In this document: positions 11,352-19,354 of the stretch, one piece after another
Numbering within the stretch: the first letter of the stretch is position 1
Layout: each line of letters begins with the position of its first letter
Assembly (NCBI RefSeq): GCF_040730185.1
Contig: NZ_CP160402.1
Coordinates: forward strand, 6,324,001 to 6,388,000
Direction of reading: 5' to 3'
DNA: 64,000 bases
From: Streptomyces sp. Je 1-332
Lineage (GTDB): Bacteria; Actinomycetota; Actinomycetes; Streptomycetales; Streptomycetaceae
The notes under the pieces: model-generated
Databases searched by the model: none
The model's input: the letters and a program-made list of their open reading frames with translations, nothing else
What the model was told of the DNA's origin: nothing
Position numbers and translations under genes: made by a program

Positions 11352-11440
11352 GGGGGACCTACTTCGGCGAAGTAGTTATTGAGGATCGCGCGCGCCCCCC
11401 TTATGTCAGAACGCAACTTTGCCGAAGTAGGTCCGCCCCC
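11352..11440. repeat. 89-bp MITE-like inverted-repeat element (E1)
   Basis: The element has perfect 13-bp arms GACCTACTTCGGC (11356-11368) and GCCGAAGTAGGTC (11421-11433) within G/C-run ends. Its reverse complement aligns along nearly its whole length with the 88-bp element at 47752-47839, sharing AAAGTTG-N-GTTCTG and GGGGGGCGCGCGCG. The size, inverted ends and two dispersed copies suggest a miniature transposable or REP-type element. Confidence 0.7.
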
Positions 11441-11747
11441 CTCGCGCGCGACGGCGCCGGCAAGATCCGGTCGGTACACGCCTGACGAGACCGGCACCGC
11501 CTCCGGACCAACCGCGCACCTCTTCACCCTGACGGCATGCCGCGACGAACCAGTCCGCAGACGGCACGACACCCGACACCGCCACCGAACGTTCCCCGCT
11601 TGCCGGACGGCGGCCTCCTCACCGCGTGACGTCCACCCCGGAAGAACCAGTCCGCAGATGGCAGGAGACCGAACAGCCCATCCACCTACCCATACGCCCC
11701 CTTCCTGGCAGCCAGGTCACAAGGCTTCCTGCGGTGGAGGTGGGCCT

Positions 11748-11811
11748 GTCAAGGGTGGAGCGGAGCGGAATCGGCGCAGCCGACGCGTAGCGCAGCGGAG
11801 CGCCCTTTACA
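11748..11811 (-). repeat. Palindromic core repeat, copy B
   Basis: This is the inverted counterpart of copy A within the right arm of composite repeat 1. It begins GTCAAGGGTGGAGC and ends GCGCCCTTTACA, with the centre TCGGCGCAGCCGA. Confidence 0.8.
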
Positions 11812-11916
11812 GGGCCGCCGGAACCGCCACACTTCGGAGCACCGGGCGGCCCCGGTGAGCATCAAGGCTCCCGGACAACCCGAAGCCGCCGCCCTTTCGG
11901 GCACGCGATGACGCGG

Positions 11917-12111
11917 TCAGGCTCGGGCCTGGGGGAGAACCAGGAATGCGGCCCAGGCGTCCGGCGCCACGGTGAGCTGCGGGCTGCCGTCCGGGTTCTT
12001 GGAGTCGCGGATGTGTACGGCGGTGGGGTGGGCGGCGATTTCGAGGCAGGCGCCGCCCTGCTCACTGCTGTAGCTGGACTTGAACCACTCAAGCGCGGTG
12101 CTGCCGCTCAT
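11917..12111 (-). CDS. DUF397 protein, partner of the adjacent XRE regulator
   Basis: The 64-residue protein shows the DUF397 pattern: an ALEWFKSSYSS start, CLEIA, a VHIRDSKNPDG loop and a final WAAFL. DUF397 proteins are small partners of WhiJ-like XRE regulators in Streptomyces and other actinomycetes. In the reported Scr1/Scr2 pair of S. coelicolor the XRE and DUF397 proteins behave as a toxin-antitoxin-like or antibiotic-modulating unit. The ATG overlaps the TGA of the XRE gene by 4 bp, so translation is coupled. Confidence 0.93.
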   Translation of the reverse strand: MSGSTALEWFKSSYSSEQGGACLEIAAHPTAVHIRDSKNPDGSPQLTVAPDAWAAFLVLPQARA

Positions 12112-12935
12112 TGCTCTCCTAGCAATCGGTCCAACAGGCCCTTGGTCTCATGGGGGTTGAGAGCCTGTGTCCGCAGCATCGCACATTTGCGCTCCAGGAT
12201 GGACACCTCATCCGGGCTGGTGATCAACTGGCTGCCTCGCTGGGCCTCGGTATAGCCGAGCCGCTGGTGATCCGGAGTCTCGATCAAGATGAACGGCCCG
12301 GACAGCCCGGCGTGGAAGCTGCGGCCGACCGGCATGACCTGGAGAGTGACACCCGGCAGGGAGGCCAGTTCGCGCAGGCGGCGCAGCTGCTCGACGTACA
12401 CATCGTCACCACCGAGGCGGTCCATCAGGGTCACCTCGGAGATGATGAAGCAAATCGTGGGTGGCTCCTTGCGTTGAAGGATGTCTTGTCGCTCCATGCG
12501 CGCCGCTACGCGTAGTTCGATCTCGTCCTCGGTGAGCGCCGGTACGTCGTTCTGGAACACACTCCGCGCGTAGTCCGGCGTCTGAAGCAACCCAGGCAGG
12601 ACCTGGTTGTCGTACCAGGAAAGTGCGAGCGCCTCGCGCTCCAGGTCCATGTACTCCTCAGCCCACCGAGGAACCAAATCCACCTCCGGCATATTGTCGA
12701 CAGCGGTCTCCAACGTCCGGTTGGTCCCCAGCAGTTCATCCAACTGCACGGCCAGGTCCATCTTCAGCGGCCGCCGCCCCTGCTCAATAGAAGCGATGGC
12801 CTCCTCGCCGATGACGAACCGCTCGGCCAAAGACCTCTGCGTGTACCCCGTAGCCTCACGGTGGACGGCTAACAACGCCCCCACCATCCGCATCGCCGAG
12901 GCATTCCTCCGTGACCGTCGCTTGGGACTGCTCAT
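12108..12935 (-). CDS. WhiJ-like XRE regulator with DUF5753 C-terminal domain
   Basis: The 275-residue protein starts at ATG 12935 (SSPKRRSRRNAS). Residues about 15-75 form the XRE helix-turn-helix (TQRSLAERFVIGEEAIASIE). Residues about 90-270 form the DUF5753 domain, with the diagnostic EREALALSWYDNQVLPGLLQT and GLSGPFILIE segments. It belongs to the expanded WhiJ-like family that tunes development and antibiotic production. The gene is translationally coupled to DUF397 and divergent from an anti-sigma-like ATPase. A perfect 29-bp palindrome in the shared promoter region is the likely operator. Confidence 0.93.
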   Translation of the reverse strand: MSSPKRRSRRNASAMRMVGALLAVHREATGYTQRSLAERFVIGEEAIASIEQGRRPLKMDLAVQLDELLGTNRTLETAVDNMPEVDLVPRWAEEYMDLEREALALSWYDNQVLPGLLQTPDYARSVFQNDVPALTEDEIELRVAARMERQDILQRKEPPTICFIISEVTLMDRLGGDDVYVEQLRRLRELASLPGVTLQVMPVGRSFHAGLSGPFILIETPDHQRLGYTEAQRGSQLITSPDEVSILERKCAMLRTQALNPHETKGLLDRLLGEQ

Positions 12936-12975
12936 GACGTGCAACTCCCCACCAGAGGACAACCGTTCACGCAGC

Positions 12976-13004
12976 GAACCCGTACAGCCTGGCTGTACGG
13001 GTTC
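12976..13004. promoter_or_regulatory. Perfect 29-bp palindrome between XRE and ATPase genes
   Basis: GAACCCGTACAGCC and GGCTGTACGGGTTC are perfect 14-bp arms around a single T. The site is 40 bp upstream of the XRE start and 15 bp upstream of the divergent ATPase start. Its position suggests it represses both promoters, with the XRE protein the obvious candidate binder. Confidence 0.75.
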
Positions 13005-13019
13005 ACGTACTGCTTCATG

Positions 13020-13460
13020 ATGGCCACGCAGCGTGATGCTCGTCACGTGAATGAGGAATCTCCACGCGAACGCTTCTACCGGCGTGAACGCCGGTCCGTC
13101 CCCGCCGCCCGCGCCTTCGCTAGCGCCGCGCTCGCCGACTGGGGCATCAGTGAACGTGCTAGTGAACGTGCTTACGAAATCGCTCTCTGCGTGAGTGAGT
13201 TGGCGACCAACGCCGTTCTGCACGGGGTCCCGCCGGGGCGGGGGTTCCGTCTTGGGCTGAGCCTCTCCGGTGACGTACTCCGTGTCGAAGTGCACGACAG
13301 TGGCGCCGGGTGGCCCCGACTCGTCGGTGAAGGGGAAGATACCGACGAGTCGGGGCGTGGCCTGCTGCTGGTGGCAGCCCTGGCCGGCAAGTGGGGGGTC
13401 ATGGAGCGCGACCCCGGGAAAATCGTGTGGTGCGAGTTCGGGCTGAGAGCTGAGCCCTGA
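13020..13460 (+). CDS. Anti-sigma-factor-like ATP-binding protein (RsbW/HATPase_c_2 type)
   Basis: The protein of about 146 residues carries the GHKL ATPase N-box (SELATNAVLHG) and G-box regions (VEVHDSGAGWP, SGRGLLLVAALAGKWG) of RsbW/SpoIIAB-like serine kinases. In Streptomyces such proteins are frequent next to WhiJ-like XRE/DUF397 pairs, as in the whiJ and abaA loci. The partner sigma or anti-anti-sigma factor is not in this window. Start choice is uncertain: ATG 13017 or 13020 fits the reading frame, GTG 13047 would move it clear of the palindrome, and no strong ribosome-binding site decides it. Confidence 0.85.
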   Translation: MATQRDARHVNEESPRERFYRRERRSVPAARAFASAALADWGISERASERAYEIALCVSELATNAVLHGVPPGRGFRLGLSLSGDVLRVEVHDSGAGWPRLVGEGEDTDESGRGLLLVAALAGKWGVMERDPGKIVWCEFGLRAEP

Positions 13461-13466
13461 GCCCTG

Positions 13467-16400
13467 TCAGCCGAGCAGTTCCACCTCCGCCAGCGTCGAC
13501 GACTCGTCCAGGACCAGGCGGTAGTGCCGGTAAGTGCCCGGATCATCCACGGTGAAGGCCCGCGTCTGCTTCTCCCAGGCGAAGGACTGCCCGGACCGCT
13601 TGTCCAGCTCCTTCCACTTCTCGCCGTCGGAGGAGCCCTGGAGCACCCAGCCCCGCGGAGCCTTCGCCTTGTCGGACGACGACGTCAGCGTGTACTGCAC
13701 GGCCTTGGTCTCCTTGGCGACCGGCAGATCCACCGAACCGGACTCCGAAGCCGCGTCCGTGTCGGAGGTGTTGTCGAAGAGCGCGCCGTCACCCTTGATG
13801 GCGTCACCGCGCGGCGACGGCACCTTGTCGTCCTGCGTCACCGACGTCGGCTGGGCGTTCTTGCCCGTGCCCCACGCCGACGGCTTCGGGCCCATGTCGA
13901 ACTCGAGGACACCACCGCGGGCGATCTCCTTGTGGGGGAGCGCCGTCGAGGTCCACTTCTTGCCGTTGACCTTCAGGCCCTGGACGTACACGTTCTTCGC
14001 GCTGTTCTTCGGCGCCTTGACGACCAGGTCGCGGCCGTTGTCCAGGTGCACGGTCATCTTCGTGAACTGCGGGGAGCCGATGGCGTATTCGCCGCTTCCC
14101 ATGACCAGCGGGTAGAAGCCGAGCGAGGAGAAGAGGTACCAGGCCGACTGCTCGCCGTTGTCCTCGTCGCCGTGGTAACCCTGCCCGATCTCGCTGCCGG
14201 TGTAGAGGCGGGAGAGGACCTCGCGGACCTTCTCCTGCGTCTTGGACGGCTCACCGGCCGCGTCGTACATGTAGGCGGCGTGGTGGGCGACCTGGTTGGA
14301 GTGCCCGTACATGCCCATCCGTACGTCGCGCGCCTCGGTCATCTCGTGGATGACGCCCCCGTAGGAGCCCGCGAACTCGGCGGAGCCGGTCTCCGGAGTG
14401 GAGAAGTACGTGTCCAGCTTGTCGCCGAGGCCCTTGCGGCCGCCGTAGAGGTTGGCGAGGCCGCGCGAGTCCTGCGGGGCGGTGAAGGCGTAACCCCAGG
14501 CGTTCGTCTCCGTGTAGTCGTGACCCCACACGCGCGGGTCGAACTTGTCGGAGGGGACGCGCCACTCGCCCTTCTTGTCCTTGCCCTGGAAGAAGCCCGG
14601 CGCGGTGCCTCCGCCCGCCGCCTTGTCGTCGAAGAGATGCACGTAGTCCCGGGCGCGGTTGAGGAAGTACTCCGACTCCTCCTTGTAGCGCTTCTCGCCC
14701 GTCTTCTTGTAGAGGGCCTGGCCCATCCGCGAGATGCCGTAGTCGTTGAGGTAGCCCTCGAGCGCCCAGGACAGGCCCTCGTGGGTCTCGCTCGGGGTGT
14801 AGCCGAGGAAGGGCGACGTCTCCATGCCCTTGCGGCCGACGCCCGAACTCGGCGGCACCACGGTCGCGTTCTTCAGCGCCGCGTCGTACGCGTCCTTCGC
14901 GTCGAAGTCCACGCCCTTGACGTAGGCGTCGGCGAACGCCACGTCCGACGAGGTGCCCGTCATCAGGTCCGCGTAACCCGGCGACGACCAACGCGACGTC
15001 CAGCCACCGTCCTTGTACTGCTGTACGAAGCCGTCGACCAGCTCACCCGCCTTCTTCGGCGTGAGGAGCGAGTACGCCGGCCAGGTCGTGCGGTACGTGT
15101 CCCAGAAGCCGTTGTTCACGTACGGCTTCCCGTCGACGATCTTCGCGCCGGTGTGGGTCGGGGTGTCCGGACCCGTCTGCGGCGAGAAGGGCGACGCGTA
15201 CTGGTACTTCGACTTGCCGTTCGCCGAAGTGACCTTCTCGAAACCCGAGTTGGGGTAGAGGTACAGGCGGTACAGGCTGGAGTAGAGCGTGGTCCGCTGG
15301 CCCTCGCTCGCGCCTTCCACCTCGACCTTGCCGAGGATGTCGTCCCAGCTCTTCTGCGCGCGGTTCTTCACGCGCTCGAAGGACGTGCCGGAGGGAATCT
15401 CGCGGTTCAGGTTCGCCTTGGCCTGGTCGAGGCTGATCAGCGAGGTCGCGAGGCGCAGGTTCACCGTGCGGTCCTTGCCCGGCTTGAAGCGCAGATAGCC
15501 GGTGACGTCGCCGCCGCCCCCGCCGTCGAGCTTGCCGCCGGCGGTGACGGGCGAGTCGAAGGTCCCGTACACGAAGAGGCGGGTGGCGCCGGTGGAGAGC
15601 CCCGACTTCACGTCCGAGTATCCGCTGACGATCCCGTTCTCCTCGTCGAGGGTGAGGCCGCCCTTGTCGGAGACGTTGTCGAAGATGACGCTCGCGTCGT
15701 CACCGGGATAGGTGAACTTCATCATCGCCGCGTGATCGGTCGGGGCCATCTCGGCCTTCAGACCGTTCTCGAACGTCACGCCGTAGTAGTGCGGGCGTGC
15801 CGTCTCCTTCTCGTGCTTGAAGGGCAGTGCGCGCTTGGTGCGGGACGCGGACGGCGTGTCCTTGTCGACCGACGGCATCATCTGGAAGGTCTGCCGGTCG
15901 CCCATCCAGGGGCTCGGCTCGTGGCTCGCGCTGAACGCCTGGATCGTCGGCAGGTTGTCCGCGTTGTTGCCGCGCGCGTAGTCGTAGAGCCAGCTCAGGG
16001 AACCGGCGTTGGTCACCGGCGTCCAGAAGTTGAAGCCGTGCGGCACGGCCGTCGCGGGGAAGGTGTTGCCGCGCGAGAAGCCGCCGCTGGAGTTGGTGCC
16101 GCGGGTGGTGTCCGCGTAGTCCGAGGGGTGGGCCTTCGGCTTCGCCGGGGCCTTCTCCTTGAGGGACACGTCGTCCACCCAGCCGCGGAACTTCGCCGGA
16201 CCCTTGGGGGAGTCGTACGCGACGAGCACCCGGTCGACGGTCTTGCCGCGTGCGACCTGCCCGATCCGCGCCTGGACGTTGTTCCACTGGTTGACGTAGA
16301 GCCCCTTCGCGGCGCCCTGGCCCTGCGGCGTCAACGGGAAGCCGTGCTGGTCCATCGCCTTGAGGTCACTCAGATAGGTGCCGTCGGTGAAGGCAAGGTC

Positions 16401-17345
16401 CACGGACACGTTCGTGGCGTCGTAGTCGAGGTCACCCTCCGCCATGGACGGGAAGACCCGGTAGGACAGCTCGGTGTCACGCCGCACCGAGACGTTCACG
16501 TCGAAGACCTTGTTGTACGAGTAGCCGCGCCCGTCCACCTTGTGGGTGCCCGCGTAGCGCAGCGCGCGCTTGCCGGTGAACCCGGCGCCCGACTTCGCGG
16601 TCGGGGAGCCGCTGGGGCCGCGGTCCACGAGGGAGAGCATGTCCTCGGGGACGGGCGACTCGGTACCGCCGACGGAGAGGTGGACGTCGGAGAGCTGGAG
16701 GGCGTCGGACGCGCCGTTGTTGGCGGTCACCTCCAGGCGGTAGTGCGCGTACGCGGTGCCGTTCTCGAAGTCGTACTTCTTGGTCTGGTGACGCTTGTCG
16801 AAGGCTTCACCCTTGCGGGTGTCCAGGACCTTCCAGTCCTTGCCGTCGGTGGAGCCCTTGAGGGTCCAGTCCTTGGGGTCGCGCTCGGCGTGGTCGTTCG
16901 CGGACGTCAGCGCGTACGTCACCGCCTTGGCCGGCTCGTCCAGGTCGTACTCGACCCAGCCGGTCGGCTCGAAGGTGAGCCACTTGCTGGTCGGCTCCCC
17001 GTCGACCAGGTTCTCCTTGACCTCGCCGCTCCCGGAGTTCTCCCCGCTGGCGCGGACCTCCGTGACGTGGTCGTTCACACTTCCGGGTATCCCCGAACTG
17101 AACGCGCCGTTGACACCGGCGGTCCGCTTCTTGCCGTCGGGGCCGGTCTCCACGGTGTTCAGCCAGTCGGGCTGCGCCTCGCCCTCTTCGAACGACGAGA
17201 CGAACTCCTTGGCGGCCTTGGGCGGTTCCTCCGGCTTGGCGACGGCTGCGCCCTGCGCTGTCGCGACGAGCGTGAACGCGGCCGCTCCCAGGACCGCGGC
17301 CGAACGGTGGTGTCTGAAGCGAGGTCTGCGTGATCTGTGCGGCAT
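13467..17345 (-). CDS. Secreted GH92 alpha-mannosidase with two discoidin-like domains
   Basis: The 1292-residue protein begins with a signal peptide (AAVLGAAAFTLVATAQGAA). Residues about 95-230 form an F5/8-type C (CBM32-like) module, and a second such module ends the protein (about 1160-1290). Between them lies a GH92 catalytic region with GFWDTYRTTWPAYSLLTP, TPSETHEGLSWALEGYL, MYGHSNQVAHHAAYMYD and GDEDNGEQSAWYLFSSLG. GH92 enzymes are calcium-dependent exo-alpha-mannosidases acting on mannans and N-glycans. The enzyme would release mannose outside the cell. It neighbours two sugar importers, and a LacI-type palindrome lies 25 bp before its start. It is convergent with the ATPase gene, with only 6 bp between them. 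Confidence 0.93.
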   Translation of the reverse strand: MPHRSRRPRFRHHRSAAVLGAAAFTLVATAQGAAVAKPEEPPKAAKEFVSSFEEGEAQPDWLNTVETGPDGKKRTAGVNGAFSSGIPGSVNDHVTEVRASGENSGSGEVKENLVDGEPTSKWLTFEPTGWVEYDLDEPAKAVTYALTSANDHAERDPKDWTLKGSTDGKDWKVLDTRKGEAFDKRHQTKKYDFENGTAYAHYRLEVTANNGASDALQLSDVHLSVGGTESPVPEDMLSLVDRGPSGSPTAKSGAGFTGKRALRYAGTHKVDGRGYSYNKVFDVNVSVRRDTELSYRVFPSMAEGDLDYDATNVSVDLAFTDGTYLSDLKAMDQHGFPLTPQGQGAAKGLYVNQWNNVQARIGQVARGKTVDRVLVAYDSPKGPAKFRGWVDDVSLKEKAPAKPKAHPSDYADTTRGTNSSGGFSRGNTFPATAVPHGFNFWTPVTNAGSLSWLYDYARGNNADNLPTIQAFSASHEPSPWMGDRQTFQMMPSVDKDTPSASRTKRALPFKHEKETARPHYYGVTFENGLKAEMAPTDHAAMMKFTYPGDDASVIFDNVSDKGGLTLDEENGIVSGYSDVKSGLSTGATRLFVYGTFDSPVTAGGKLDGGGGGDVTGYLRFKPGKDRTVNLRLATSLISLDQAKANLNREIPSGTSFERVKNRAQKSWDDILGKVEVEGASEGQRTTLYSSLYRLYLYPNSGFEKVTSANGKSKYQYASPFSPQTGPDTPTHTGAKIVDGKPYVNNGFWDTYRTTWPAYSLLTPKKAGELVDGFVQQYKDGGWTSRWSSPGYADLMTGTSSDVAFADAYVKGVDFDAKDAYDAALKNATVVPPSSGVGRKGMETSPFLGYTPSETHEGLSWALEGYLNDYGISRMGQALYKKTGEKRYKEESEYFLNRARDYVHLFDDKAAGGGTAPGFFQGKDKKGEWRVPSDKFDPRVWGHDYTETNAWGYAFTAPQDSRGLANLYGGRKGLGDKLDTYFSTPETGSAEFAGSYGGVIHEMTEARDVRMGMYGHSNQVAHHAAYMYDAAGEPSKTQEKVREVLSRLYTGSEIGQGYHGDEDNGEQSAWYLFSSLGFYPLVMGSGEYAIGSPQFTKMTVHLDNGRDLVVKAPKNSAKNVYVQGLKVNGKKWTSTALPHKEIARGGVLEFDMGPKPSAWGTGKNAQPTSVTQDDKVPSPRGDAIKGDGALFDNTSDTDAASESGSVDLPVAKETKAVQYTLTSSSDKAKAPRGWVLQGSSDGEKWKELDKRSGQSFAWEKQTRAFTVDDPGTYRHYRLVLDESSTLAEVELLG

Positions 17346-17369
17346 CCCCGAACCCCTCCCTGCGAGTTG

Positions 17370-17381
17370 GACAACGTTGTC
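17370..17381. promoter_or_regulatory. LacI-type palindrome GACAACGTTGTC upstream of GH92
   Basis: A perfect 12-bp palindrome with the central CG typical of LacI-family operators, 25 bp upstream of the mannosidase start codon. It would repress the gene when bound. The rest of the gap to the ngcE-like gene (to 17865) shows only a dre-like site at 17692 and no gene. Confidence 0.55.
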
Positions 17382-17691
17382 ACATCGCTGCGCAGGGTCC
17401 AGTAGGGCGGCAAGTGGTGTGTGGTGTCAAGGCTGTTGAAGGCGCCGGACGGGGCGTGGAGGGGGCCCGGGGCCGGGGGAAAGTCCAAGGGGTACGGGAG
17501 AAAGTCCAATGAGGTGCAAGTGAGCGCCAGGGAAGATCAATGGGAGGGAGTGACGGCGGGTCCAAGTCGCGGCCGATCCGTTCGGCTGAATTTGCTCACG
17601 CCGTGAACGAACCAGGCCGTATCTCCGCGAGGTCTCAACTCGGGAAAGACTGCTGGCCGAGGCTGCGTTCGATCTTGCTCTGCTGCCGAGA

Positions 17692-17707
17692 AGTGGACTA
17701 TACCTAT
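17692..17707. promoter_or_regulatory. Degenerate DasR-type (dre-like) site upstream of ngcE
   Basis: AGTGGACTATACCTAT agrees with the DasR element ACTGGTCTAGACCACT at about 11-12 of 16 positions and lies about 160 bp upstream of the NgcE start. DasR controls GlcNAc/chitin uptake genes in Streptomyces, which fits the downstream operon. The match is weak alone but is supported by the stronger site at 21355. Confidence 0.35.
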
Positions 17708-17865
17708 CGGCACCCTGAGTGGCGGGTGCGAGCCCTTGCCATGTAGTTGTCGCACGCAACGCACCACGAAAGCTTCAACTGACCCGCGGTGTCGGGCCCT
17801 TCGCCACTGGCGAGCTGTCGGGAGCCCCGTACGCCGCCTGAGTCCTGGAAGGCGAGGACTTGAGC

Positions 17866-19299
17866 ATGGGATCCACCAGCATCAACCGTCGTGACGTGAT
17901 GAAGAGGGCGGCGGCCACCAGCCTTCTCGCGGTGCCGGCCGTGGGCGCCCTGAGCTCCTGCGCGAGCGGTGGCGGGGAAGAGGGCAAGGCCGAGAAGGGC
18001 GAGAAGTCCAAGAAGAACCCGCTCGGCGTGAAGGAAGACGCCGGGCTCGCCGTGGTCGTCTTCAACGGCGGCTATGGCGACAAGTACGCCCAGTTCGTGA
18101 CCGACATGTACAAGAAGCGGTACCCGGACTCGAAGCCCGGCCAGAAGTCGACGGCGAAGATCGCCACTCAGGTCCAGACGAAGATCATCCGTGGCAACCC
18201 GACGGCTGATGTCGTCAACAACTCCGGCGCCGACCAGATGAACCCCGGCAAGCTGGTCTCCAACAAGCAGGTCGCTGACCTCACCGAGCTCCTTGACGCG
18301 CCGTCCTGGGACGACCCGAACGTCAAGGTGCGCGACATCCTCGCCCCGGCCGTCGAGGCGAGCGGCAACTTCGGTGGCTCGGGCACCTGGCAGGCCGGCA
18401 TCTCGCTGACGGTCTACGGCACCTTCTACTCCAAGAAGCTTCTGGAGGAGGGCCTGGAGTCCGAGTACCCGAAGACCTGGGACGAGATGCTGGCCGTCTG
18501 CAAGAAGGCCAAGGCCAAGGGCATCCACGGCTGGAGCTACCCGGGCGGCCACCCCCGGTACATGTTCTTCAGCATCTACACGATGTTCGCCCAGCGGGGC
18601 GGGCGCGAGATCGCCACGGCCATGGACCACCTCGAGCCGGGCGCCTGGAAGAACGACGCGGTCAAGGACGTCTTCGAGGCCTGGGAGGAACTGGTCGCCA
18701 AGAAGTACGTCCTGACCGGCTTCGACGGCACCGAGGCGCACACCGAGATGCAGACCGCCTGGACCAAGGGCGGCAAGTGCGTCTTCGTGCCCAACGGCTC
18801 CTGGGTGGAGAACGAGGCCAAGGACACCACCCCGAAGGACTTCGGGATGTCGTTCGGCCCGAGCCCGTCACTGGACTCGGGCGACAAGATGCCGTTCGGC
18901 ACGATCAACGCGCCTGCCGGTGAGTTCTACGTCGTCCCGGAGAAGGCGAAGAACCGGCAGGGCGGCCTGGAGTGGCTGCGGGCGATGTACAGCAAGGAGG
19001 CCGCCCTGAACAACTTCAGGGAGCTCTCCGCCCTCCCCGTGGTCAAGGGAGCCATCGACGGCCAGAAGCTGCCGTCGGGTGTGGCCAGTGTGCAGAAGGC
19101 GATCGAGGCCGCCGGCGACAACGTCGTCATCGCGAAGCACATGGACTGGTACAACGAGCTGTTCCGCGAGGACTTCAACAACATGATCGCCAAGTTCATG
19201 CTGGGCCAGATCGGCACCAAGCAGGCCATGGACATCATGGAGAAGGCCGGGGCCCGGATCCTCAAGGACCCGGACGTCGTCAAGGTCAAGAAGTCCTGA
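17866..19299 (+). CDS. ngcE: NgcE-like GlcNAc/diacetylchitobiose-binding lipoprotein
   Basis: The 477-residue family-1 extracellular solute-binding protein begins MGSTSINRRDVMK with a twin-arginine-like segment and lipobox (LSSCASGG), matching the NgcE family N-terminus of S. olivaceoviridis as I remember it. The mature part has the NPTADVVNNSGADQ and TKGGKCVFVPNGSWVENEA ligand-domain segments of this family. It would capture GlcNAc or chitobiose for import. ATG 17866 is preferred over TTG 17860 because homologues start MGSTS and a GAGGAC motif lies upstream. It is followed by two permease genes but no ATPase, so the general ATPase MsiK is expected to energise import. Confidence 0.82.
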   Translation: MGSTSINRRDVMKRAAATSLLAVPAVGALSSCASGGGEEGKAEKGEKSKKNPLGVKEDAGLAVVVFNGGYGDKYAQFVTDMYKKRYPDSKPGQKSTAKIATQVQTKIIRGNPTADVVNNSGADQMNPGKLVSNKQVADLTELLDAPSWDDPNVKVRDILAPAVEASGNFGGSGTWQAGISLTVYGTFYSKKLLEEGLESEYPKTWDEMLAVCKKAKAKGIHGWSYPGGHPRYMFFSIYTMFAQRGGREIATAMDHLEPGAWKNDAVKDVFEAWEELVAKKYVLTGFDGTEAHTEMQTAWTKGGKCVFVPNGSWVENEAKDTTPKDFGMSFGPSPSLDSGDKMPFGTINAPAGEFYVVPEKAKNRQGGLEWLRAMYSKEAALNNFRELSALPVVKGAIDGQKLPSGVASVQKAIEAAGDNVVIAKHMDWYNELFREDFNNMIAKFMLGQIGTKQAMDIMEKAGARILKDPDVVKVKKS

Positions 19300-19354
19300 C
19301 CAGCGGCTGATCGACCGAGAACGCGGGCACGTGAGCGAGGCGGGGCGGAGTGGC

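Larger units (their letters stand above)
10678..11855. repeat. Composite repeat 1: inverted arms around an 89-bp inverted-repeat element
   Basis: The 1.6-kb gap between the MFS and DUF397 genes holds no credible gene and is mostly this structure. The left arm (about 10678-10945) and right arm (about 11585-11855) are imperfect inverted copies of each other. Each contains a 60-bp palindromic core and a GCGGACTGGTTCTTC motif. Between them lie heptamer repeats and an 89-bp inverted-repeat element. The same architecture recurs at 47195-49906. Streptomyces genomes carry many GC-rich intergenic repeats of this sort; the composite arrangement is an observation here, not a named family. Confidence 0.75.

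Noticed and set aside
13524..17333. A 1269-codon open frame on the plus strand opposite the mannosidase
   Set aside because: It is an antisense shadow produced by high GC3 codon use: composition is Arg/Val/Gly-rich with no domain, whereas the minus strand encodes a complete GH92 enzyme.
17346..17860. A small gene between the mannosidase and ngcE
   Set aside because: The open frames present are short, purine- or proline-rich and lack ribosome-binding sites; only regulatory sites are supported.
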